DNA from: Acanthosoma haemorrhoidale
Taxonomy: Eukaryota > Arthropoda > Insecta > Hemiptera > Acanthosomatidae
NCBI GenBank assembly: GCA_930367205.1
Contig: OV884011.1
Coordinates: forward strand, 137,057,437-137,121,436
Direction: 5' to 3'
Length of the DNA stretch: 64,000 bases
Part shown: positions 56,219-64,000 of the stretch, in pieces
How the letters are laid out: each line of letters opens with the position of its first letter
How positions within the stretch are numbered: position 1 is the stretch's first letter
Notes under the pieces: model-generated
Seen by the model: only the letters and a program-made list of their open reading frames with translations
The model's database searches: none
What the model was told of the DNA's origin: nothing
Position numbers and translations under genes: made by a program

Positions 56219-56236
56219 GTCCCTATTCGGGCGCCA
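56219..56236 (-). other. Primer binding site, tRNA-Lys type
   Basis: The minus strand reads TGGCGCCCGAATAGGGAC, 17 of 18 bases matching the well-known primer site complementary to the 3' end of tRNA-Lys. Its first T overlaps the last base of the 5' LTR, an arrangement known in errantiviruses. Confidence 0.85.
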
Positions 56237-56452
56237 GTTAAATATCTTCAAAGCACACAAGACTTTTTAAAAAGATTTATTTTGAATAACAAACATAAAT
56301 GACATGGTAATATACAGATCTAATCTAGCATAGTGACGGGCTAGCGAGATACAATAGACTGACCTCCTTCTCTGATTCTCACGGGTTTAAATAAGAGTCA
56401 GCAAAGGGGTGATTCATAGTTCTTAGAATGCTAGCACGGGTGCACTATAACT
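56236..56452 (-). repeat. Errantivirus-like 5' LTR
   Basis: Identical to 51231-51447; the promoter LTR of this minus-strand element. The adjacent target duplication ATAT is at 56453-56456. Confidence 0.95.
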
Positions 56453-56456
56453 ATAT

Positions 56457-57294
56457 ATATACGAAGTGAGGAGAAAAAAAACTATTTCCTACTACTGCCA
56501 AAAACTATCCAAAATATATGCAGAGTTAATCCTCTAGTTACATACATCGCATTCAAAATAAAGCAGCCAACCACAGGGGGTGTACGACCCCTTTTTCAAC
56601 CCCTCCGACCTGCAAGATCCTATTTAACAGGGCCGATCGAGAAGCGAGCCCTGAATAAAGACCCCGGTGGATGTTGGCTGCCAGGTCGAGGGGTGAATGG
56701 AAAACCCGCCGGTGGAAGAAAGGCAGGTTGGTGGATAGGCTCATTTGAGCCGCCCCGGTATTATTCCACTCGCCGGCTCTCAATGCACCCGCTCTGATCC
56801 CTCACAATGAGAGGGAAATGAAGATGAAAAATTTCTTTCCAACATTTTGTTGGATAATTTAACCATATGCCTTTCCAGAATCCATTTAGGCTTAGCCTTG
56901 TTCCAATTGTCAGGCAAAGGCGACTGTTTAAATTATTGTAAAAGCACATACTAAAATCCAATGGTAAAGAACGCTGTGATATAAGACTTAGTTATAGTCT
57001 AGTCATCTTGTCTTAAATATAAATTTATTTTATTAATTTGAATGTAAAAAGAATATATTATTTCTTTTTATATTTGTTGAAATTTACAATTCATTGCAAA
57101 TAGTAATTCACTGAGAATTTCTCGGGTAGTTTTCAATTTTCAAATTTTAGTAGATTATTCTACGCGTACGTAAATTAAACATATTCAAGCTTTTTAGCAG
57201 GATTCCATTTACTGTTATATTAATGCTGTTAACTTATGATATAGAATTCAAAATTATAAAAGTTATAAATTATTATAAGGCAAAGAACAATCAA
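56457..57294. other. Unassigned; GC-rich patch at 56560-56800
   Basis: The GC-rich patch with minus-strand frames at 56553..56783 and 56761..56961 is unlike the flanks and may be a fragment of an unknown element. No motif was recognised. Confidence 0.3.
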
Positions 57295-57360
57295 CTAAGA
57301 GGACTGGAGTTCGAACCCAGGACTCCTCCAATTTGCGTTACTCCACTAAGCGAACTACCC
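57295..57360 (-). repeat. tRNA-like sequence with shortened anticodon region
   Basis: The minus strand contains TAGTTCGCTTAGTGGAG (A-box) and CTGGGTTCGAACTCCAG (complete T-arm with a GTTCGAA loop). The distance between them is several bases shorter than in a normal tRNA. A run of C precedes it at 57358-57370. Probably the head of a tRNA-derived SINE. Confidence 0.55.
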
Positions 57361-57804
57361 CCCCCCCCCTATATAAGTGGGCTGCTTCTTGCTTGAATTC
57401 AAATTATTACAGAACATTTGAGGTGCAAACATGCACCTAAAAAATAAGGAGGGCTTGTTGAGATACTTACACTGGTGTATTTAATGTTGTCAAAAAATAT
57501 GTCACCTTATTAACCTTTTAAGAAATTTCTAGGATTTTCCTGATATATAACATAACATATTTTCAAAGATAGATCTGACCTCGGAGGGCATTATGCTATT
57601 GAGAGGATATAAAAGATTTTTGATCCCAACCAATAAAAAAAATCACTGTTGAATAAAATAAACAAATATATTCCTCGTTGTAACAATAAATAATAAATAT
57701 TTCTCATTAATAATAAAAAAATCTATTTTTTTTTTTTTAATTGAGTGATCATTTCTTATTTATGTCGTTTATGATTTTACTATTTAAATTATAATTAAAG
57801 ACAT
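57361..57804. other. No gene identified
   Basis: AT-rich sequence between a tRNA-like repeat and a LINE-A copy; nothing recognised. Confidence 0.35.
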
Positions 57805-57815
57805 AAATGTAAATG

Positions 57816-58328
57816 CAAACTACTAATCTACAAAGTTATACTTAAACCAATCTGGACATACGGAATAGAGCTATGGGGGACAGCAAAAAAGTCGAACATC
57901 AAGCGTATCCAATCCTTTCAATCCAAAGTCCTGAGAACAATAGTAAATGCCCCTTATTATGTCAGCAACAAAACCCTTCATAACGACCTTAATATACCCT
58001 ACATTCTAGAACTCATCCCTTCCAAGTTTACGAAATTCCACAGTAGCCTTTCCAACCGCCCTAATCCTGTAGCACAGTCACTGCACTGCGTCACTCATCC
58101 CTATAATCCTCCTCGGAGACTAAAACGGCAGTGGCCTCGTGACCTGCTATAATCAAGTGACAGTGGGAGTCCTGGTAATGGCCAGTTTCTCCAATCATGT
58201 CCTGAATGAATGAGCGAGTGAATGATGAAATGTAAATATGGTATGAATGATCGTATATCTTAATTACTTATTGCCTAGCAAGGCAGATTGTAATTTTAGC
58301 ACAATAAAGGAATTATATATATTCATTC
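57816..58328 (+). mobile_element. LINE-A copy 3, 5'-truncated, with target duplication
   Basis: A 513-bp insertion flanked by an exact 11-bp repeat AAATGTAAATG at 57805-57815 and 58329-58339. It contains the end of ORF2, the short form of the 3' untranslated region (without the 160-bp segment), a stem-loop and CACAATAAAGGAAT. Its good preservation suggests it is younger than copies 1 and 2. Confidence 0.88.
57832..58152 (+). CDS. LINE-A ORF2 C-terminal fragment (open)
   Basis: 106 codons without a stop, reading from the end of the reverse transcriptase (KPIWTYGIELWGTAKKSN) to PRRLKRQWPRDLL and a TAA. It has no start codon because the copy is truncated, so it is not expressed as such. It gives the clean reading of the region that is broken in copy 1 at about 20870-21156. 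Confidence 0.8.
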   Translation, partial: KVILKPIWTYGIELWGTAKKSNIKRIQSFQSKVLRTIVNAPYYVSNKTLHNDLNIPYILELIPSKFTKFHSSLSNRPNPVAQSLHCVTHPYNPPRRLKRQWPRDLL

Positions 58329-58587
58329 AAATGTAAATGTTGAGAGGCAATAGTGACAATGAATTTGGCAATTTGACAGTGAATTTTCAAACCAGCCGCT
58401 GCAATACAAACAATTAGCAAATGAAATCAGGTGGATCCAGTTAAAATTTCCATATGCATGATTTCAGATTTTTCTTTACCCGGTGTGTGCATGGCGGTAA
58501 GTAAATGCAGACAGTGGAAGTCAAAATTTAGTTGTGGTATTGATCCCACTACATTTTAATTATCTTCAGGCAAAGATAACATACTGA

Positions 58588-58645
58588 CACAGCCAGGGCT
58601 CGAACTCGGGACATCCAATATCTCTACCAATTGAACTATTCCTGA
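58588..58645 (-). repeat. tRNA-like sequence with shortened anticodon region
   Basis: The minus strand reads TAGTTCAATTGGTAGAG (A-box) and CCGAGTTCGAGCCCTGG (B-box) with an ATTGGATG stretch between, shorter than a tRNA. It aligns well with the element at 57295-57360. Probable SINE head. Confidence 0.55.
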
Positions 58646-61600
58646 ACGATTGAGGTATAAGTCAGTATATTTTTTTATGGCTAGTAAATATAAATAATAG
58701 CGGAATCAATAACGTAATAAAAATAATAAGATTATAAAATTAATATACTTGGATCATTTTGTTTAACCTTTATGATGCCAGGTAGGTAGTTAATGCTTTA
58801 TTTTCGAACGGACATAAAAAAATACTCGAAACGTTGAGTATTTTATTAGTGCTCTACATGAATGATGAGTGACAGCAATGCCAAGAGCCGACAGTAGGGT
58901 TTTATTAGCCAAATAATTTATAATTAATAATAAGAACATAAAGGATTAATAATTTCCGGCCTACGCAGACAATCTCTCGGCTGCAAAGAGTACAGGATGG
59001 GGGGATTAGCACTGAGGTTAAGCTTGTTGGCAACCGTGATTAGAGCCTTTGTAGTCTTAGCCGGGAGCTAATCAGAACACACACAGCAAGGCTAAAAACA
59101 TGGATTTGGTGGACCACCTAATTCTCACTTCAAACATCTACTTCTGTCCCAGGTTTCTTTTTTGTACTCGCGTCTGTTCTTTCATTAATTTTCTAAATCA
59201 CAAACACACACGCATACAAAAAAATTCTCTTTCCTACAATGAAGCCCTACGAATATAAAAGAAAAATGAGCCTCTTTTCTAGAAGCTCATACCTACTTTT
59301 GTAAATTGTAGTAATGATCTGTGTTTTCAGACCCACCTAAATTTCGCCGATCCAATACCAAACAATCAAATGTGAGGAATTGCTTTTTTTGTTTGGAAAG
59401 ACTCGATACTTAGACAGAGTTGTGTCAAAAAACTATGTATATTTGACACGTATTGATTGACATTTACTGTATTTCTAAGGGGTATAGAAATTCAAAGATT
59501 TCCAAGCGTACATATCAAGCCTAAAACAAGAGCTTTGTAGCCAAAACAAAAATACACAATTTTTCACATTGAATAGTTTTCATAGTCAAAAAATATCACT
59601 CCACGTATTTCCTTGTCTATATTAGCCTTATAGTTGAATTGTTTACCCCGTCGTATCAGTAGGGTCTCCTACTCAATATTTTAGTTTTGTATATATTTGT
59701 CTGGCACTTTTGTCTATAAGGCACTGGTGAAACCTCTTTACATATCATATATTATACTTAAGAACTCTAGCACCTTCGCGACCTTCTAGACAACGAAGTG
59801 GTTATTTTCTTCAATCACAAAGGCTCAAACACATGCAGCACAACACTATATCTACATTTCTAGAGCATATGTTTGACAATGGCAAAGGATTCCCATGCTT
59901 TTTATTTCAAATCTTGGCTTTCTTCCAGTTAGCACTCCAATGAAACTGTTGCATTAATTGCTGCCAGTGTGTTTCCATCGATTACGGCCGAATTCATAGT
60001 TTATATTTGGTATGTACGCATTCATTGTCGTATGCCTGATTTTTGATATCACGTAATTGTGAAGTGAGACGTGATCCTATTTTAACTATTTTAATTTTAT
60101 TTTTTATGCTACTTTCAGGGAAAAATGAAATGAAGTTTTTTTAGTTAAATATACCAACATCGTTTCTCAACGTAAAATAAACTCACGCTTATTTACAACC
60201 GTTTATATATGATCGTAATAATTTATATATATATCACTTCGACTTCAATAGCATTGATTTAAAACTCTAGAAAATAATAATATACCAGATTATTTTTGAT
60301 TACTAGTTATTAATTAATAATTAGCAACCGGCTATTTATAATAAGGGACATTGATGTAAAATTTGGCATATCATAGTCATTCAGGGCCATCATATTAGAG
60401 GCCAGAACAGACAGACAAAGATGATTTTTTTTGTCTTTATGTCGAGTAATGAATGGTTAATTTGTTTTATTAAGAATTTAAAAAAAGTAATTTGGCTATA
60501 AATGCGAAGCTACATATGAAAAAGGATTTATTATTTCTACTGCTGTACAGCCAAATTGAATTCTTTCGGGAAAATACGACAATTCAACTGTGTTTTATGA
60601 TCTGACAATATTTCATGGAACAATTTTGTTTATTTTAACGGGCTCATCCCCTAGATTATAAAAGATTAAATATTCGAATTAAACCGGCCCCGATGTAAAG
60701 CAGCAATTAAACGCCGGGGTCCCCCGACAAGAGGATAAGGCCTGGATTACTCAGTCTTACAGTAATTTTAGGATAGGAAGGGAGGGAAAAAGGGTCTGCC
60801 CCTATTAGGACCTCGTTGCACACCTGGGGCCTGGTTCTTATACACACTGCGGTCCGATTAACTGGTCATAGCCCTGCCGTTTCTTATGCTACTCGCCCAC
60901 CTCTAAGGTAAGTTCGCTTTTGTCATAATTAATATCACCGGGGTGAGTAAACCTTGTTTGTATATGTGTATTTCTGTATTCCTAGATGATTAACCCTATC
61001 TAAGATGTTTAAGGTGTATTCAAAAATATCTCAAAATGTGATGATTATTTTTTGGCTAAAATACAACAACGCGATTTGTGGAAGAAAAAATTTAACTTAA
61101 AGGAAGTCTGTCCCGTCTTGATAACTGTTTAGACAGAAATCCCAGCTAATTGTCCCATCGTTAACGACCCTTCCGAAAAACGCGATAGGTGAGAAACTTA
61201 AACTTTCTCTTGCCTGTGAAATGGAATGTTATAACATTTAAAATGATAAATATTCCTTCCAAAGTAAATAAAACCCTTCCTAACACAGTAGTATTACTTG
61301 GATTCTTGTTGGATAGAAATGTTCTTTTTTATTGCAATTTAAAATAAAAAAGTTTTATATATTTTGGAAATTTACCGATTCGGTGTGGAACCATGCCATA
61401 AACCGACCAAATCAATTAATTTATTATGTGGATATAATACTTGCTGTGTTGAATGGTAACAATCAAATAAAAAATATATGATATGAAATTGTAATCATCA
61501 TTATCATAACACAAAAATAATTGTGGTTCAATAATCGTTTAGGGTATGGTATATATGTTTATTTCGAAACCAAAACCCTTAGGGGGAGGGCCTTAAAATA

Positions 61601-62209
61601 CTTTGTAAATAGATTCGCCTGAGGATCTATAATTATATATAATTATCTGTAAATTTAAAGGGGCTATGAAAGAAAAAAAAAAAAAAACCTTTAGATTTTC
61701 TTTTAGCCAGCATGTTCATGGTAATGAGAGATTACTCCATAAAACTCCACACCAGTTCCATCAATTCATTACTTACTACATAAAAAAAAAAAAATTGTAA
61801 GCCTACAAGTTTCAATAGGGTACCGAATAAAATGTCTCAGCACCTATTAACAATATGTGATTTGTGTTATGTTTTCAGTCATGATATTTTGCATAATAGT
61901 TCCACTTCATGTCCTACTGGTACTATAAATAAAATTAACAACAGGATAAATAATTAATATTCATCAATGAATCAATAGATTTTAGTAGTAGTTGTTTCGT
62001 GATTAACATATCGCGTGTTGGCAATGTGGGATATAAATATAAAACCCATGAAAACCTTTATAAAAACTGTTTTCGCAGGCGTAACGAAACTTGGGCGGAT
62101 GTTATTCCGACTAAACTTTCAATATTTTTTTTTAATCAACATCATCTAACGTACTGCCAGAAAATTATTAAATGAATTTCGTTTACACAAAAAAAATTGA
62201 GGTGGTAAA
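58646..62209. other. AT-rich, no gene identified
   Basis: No open frame of note. A GC-richer patch at about 60690-60900 is not recognised. Homopolymer A-runs occur at 61671-61687 and 61782-61794. Confidence 0.35.
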
Positions 62210-62213
62210 TTTT

Positions 62214-62218
<5 letters not shown>

Positions 62219-62295
<77 letters not shown>
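62219..62295. repeat. (GA)n microsatellite, 77 bp
   Basis: Uninterrupted GA units, starting inside the left target duplication of the adjacent LINE-A copy and ending at its 3' terminus. Confidence 0.97.
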
Positions 62296-62296
<1 letters not shown>

Positions 62297-62647
62297 ACAA
62301 CAATTTATTAAGATAAAATTACAATCTGCATTTTATTAGGCAATGAGTACTTGAGATAAGTGTCATCATTCATACCATATTTACAATTCATCATTCACTC
62401 GCTCATTCATACAATATTTACAAACAGCCCAGAGGCCCCCCAAGTCCACATGGTTGTCACCTCCCTCGCATGTGAAGGAGGAAGCGGAGTCTTGGGGAGT
62501 CCCCCACGCCCCTACTTCAGCGGCGTCACTGGATAAGAGCCAGCGGAGGCTGACCAAGAGCGCGAGAGCCACAGTCGCTCAGGACATGATTGGAGAAACT
62601 GGCCATTGCCAGGACTCCCACTGTCACTTATTTATAGCAGGTCACGA
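62296..62647 (-). mobile_element. LINE-A copy 4, 3' untranslated region only
   Basis: The minus strand runs from CAGTGGGAGTCCTGG and CTCCAATCATGTCCTGA through the extra 160-bp segment (long form, as in copy 2) to TTGCCTAATAAAATGCAG and AATAAATTGTTGTGCTCTCTC. A direct repeat TTTAGAGTGAGA flanks it at 62211-62222 and 62648-62659, with the GA repeat between the left one and the element end. Confidence 0.85.
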
Positions 62648-62659
62648 TTTAGAGTGAGA

Positions 62660-64000
62660 AAAAAATAGTTATAATTATAGTTTCGTAGAGTCATTATATA
62701 TTTGCTCTGTTAAAAGTATCAGAGGGAAGATTTTTTTTTTTCATAAATATACATATATGTAAGAGGAATATTTTAAGTAAAATAAAGCAGACGAAATGAA
62801 ACTGACAAACATATATGACTAACAACTTGACTGGAGGGGCTTCCAACAAGCGATCATTATAAGCCCCTTTTCTGAGCCCTGTCGCCGAAATGTCATATCC
62901 CTTTAAATCCTCTTCCGTAGATTTCCAGGAAATCGCCACTAGAGACACTTCCTCTCTTCCCTTCCAGGTAAGTAATGGTTTGGGTCTCCCGTCTGCTCCA
63001 TCGAGTTAATTCCGTGAGTGTTTGATAAATTGCTCGATAGAATGGATTAAGCTAAATATATTTTTTACTCATATCACTAATTTCAATTGGAATTGTTTTC
63101 AAATATAACTAATGTTTACGCCAGTAAGTCGTTTATTTTGTTTATTGAAAAAAGAATTATCATTCATTGTTTAAGCCCGAATAAGGGGTCTTGCATTGAC
63201 AAGTAATTATCTAACAAAGTGCCCTCTTAAAATTTATTATAAAAAAGTGTAAATCAGAGATAAATATTTTTTTTGTATTTGTTTAGTTTATATAAAGAAT
63301 TAATAATTATTGATAATATTATAAATGTTCTAAGAATATCTTTGTGTTTTGAATGTGAGTGTTGTGTATTTGTATTGAATAATGAACCTGCCATGCCCCA
63401 GGGCTGAAGAGAAGTTATGTTAATTGATTTTGTTTTAAGTGAAAGATGTTTGAAAGTAAACAAAACAAATAACGATACGGGACGCATCCAAGGCCCCGTA
63501 ATCGGATTGAGAACACTACATCCTTTATAGAGGATTAAAGGACGGAGCACCGGTTGATAAGTCGCTCCCAGAGTCAGTGTGGATCCAGATTTCAGTTGGC
63601 CAACACGCACCAGAGTGCCCTCCCCCACCGACGGTTCCAACCTCCATCATCTCACCGCCTTATCGGCCTATTGTTTACATCTCACCGCCTTATTGGCCTA
63701 TTGTTTATGTGGAGCACCTCTGGTTCGTCTTGGAAGTCGTAGCAGTGAGGACCTCGCTCAACTCTCCACTAATCGATTACCTGCCATCGATGCCATCGAT
63801 TATTAGCAACACAAGCACCGCTTGTGTCCCAGCTGCCAGCTTGGGTACTGTACTTTATTTATTTATTAGCAATCCTAATCTGTAGGATCTTACTCCATTA
63901 ATGTTTTCGTCAATAATGCGTATTTTTTATTTATATTTATTTATATATATTTAATATTTTAACCCAGTTATAAGGCGAATTCATTATTAATTTTCTGCAT
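62660..64000. other. Unassigned end of window
   Basis: A GC-richer part at 63480-63870 contains a 30-bp tandem duplication (63648-63677 and 63678-63707, one mismatch) and overlapping short frames on both strands at 63254..63885. It could be the start of another element that continues past the window. Nothing was identified. Confidence 0.35.
63648..63707. repeat. 30-bp tandem duplication
   Basis: Two copies of a unit beginning CATCTCACCGCCTTAT and ending CCTATTGTTTA, differing by one base. Confidence 0.9.

Larger units (their letters stand above)
51231..56452 (-). mobile_element. Errantivirus-like endogenous retroelement lacking the polymerase block
   Basis: A 5,222-bp minus-strand element with two identical 217-bp LTRs, a tRNA-Lys-type primer site, open gag, a -1 frameshift heptamer, protease, the C-terminal end of integrase, and an open envelope gene. 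Reverse transcriptase, RNase H and the integrase core are absent; full errantiviruses are usually about 7 kb or more. Features specific to errantiviruses: LTRs beginning AGTTA and ending TAACT, a 4-bp duplication and an F-type envelope. Identical LTRs mean a recent insertion. Confidence 0.92.

Overview
The window is animal nuclear DNA, very AT-rich in its unique parts, built from layer upon layer of retrotransposons. I could not support a single host protein-coding gene. The mix points to an arthropod: Jockey-type LINEs with a PRE_C2HC-type ORF1, a Ty3/gypsy element with a fused gag-pol, an errantivirus-like element with an envelope gene, and tRNA-like repeats. A crustacean such as a parasitic copepod would fit, but that is a guess from style, not proof.

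Layout. 0-8 kb: AT-rich DNA with small retroposon copies (a poly(A) repeat here called R, and 3' ends of LINE families here called A and B). 8.0-13.8 kb: a complete, apparently young Ty3/gypsy element (gypsy-1, minus strand), with 663-bp LTRs about 99% identical, a 5-bp target duplication and one intact 1,273-residue gag-pol frame. It sits inside an older LINE-A 3' end. 17.0-21.3 kb and 22.8-26.0 kb: two long but broken LINE-A copies in opposite orientation. 26.3-27.1 kb: a nearly perfect 61-bp inverted repeat.

28.5-35.2 kb: an old, heavily mutated Ty3/gypsy relic (gypsy-2, minus strand), with LTR-like ends, gag next to the right end and integrase next to the left end. Its protease region is split by a 3.7-kb block that carries a LINE-B copy with a long open reverse transcriptase, more repeat tails and a GC-rich possible solo LTR. 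A 13-bp repeat at both edges of the block looks like its target duplication. 35.4-36.7 kb: a fragment of a third gypsy-type element. 41.2-42.3 kb: a broken copy of a multicopy arthropod gene of unknown function. 46.0-47.3 kb: a microsatellite and a cluster of small retroposons.

51.2-56.5 kb: the most interesting object, an errantivirus-like element (minus strand). It has identical 217-bp LTRs, a 4-bp ATAT duplication, a tRNA-Lys-type primer site, open gag, a classical -1 frameshift heptamer, protease, and an open 523-residue envelope. It lacks reverse transcriptase, RNase H and the integrase catalytic core. Either it moved recently using enzymes supplied by another element, or it lost the block just after insertion. 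57.8-58.3 kb and 62.2-62.6 kb: two 5'-truncated LINE-A copies with clean target duplications, the second joined to a long GA microsatellite.

The genes do not act together as a host pathway; the relationships are those of nested mobile elements. Long stretches (5.3-7.2, 13.9-16.9, 27.1-28.5, 37.9-41.2, 42.4-46.0, 47.3-51.2, 58.7-62.2 kb) show nothing I can name, although exons of host genes with long introns could be hidden there.
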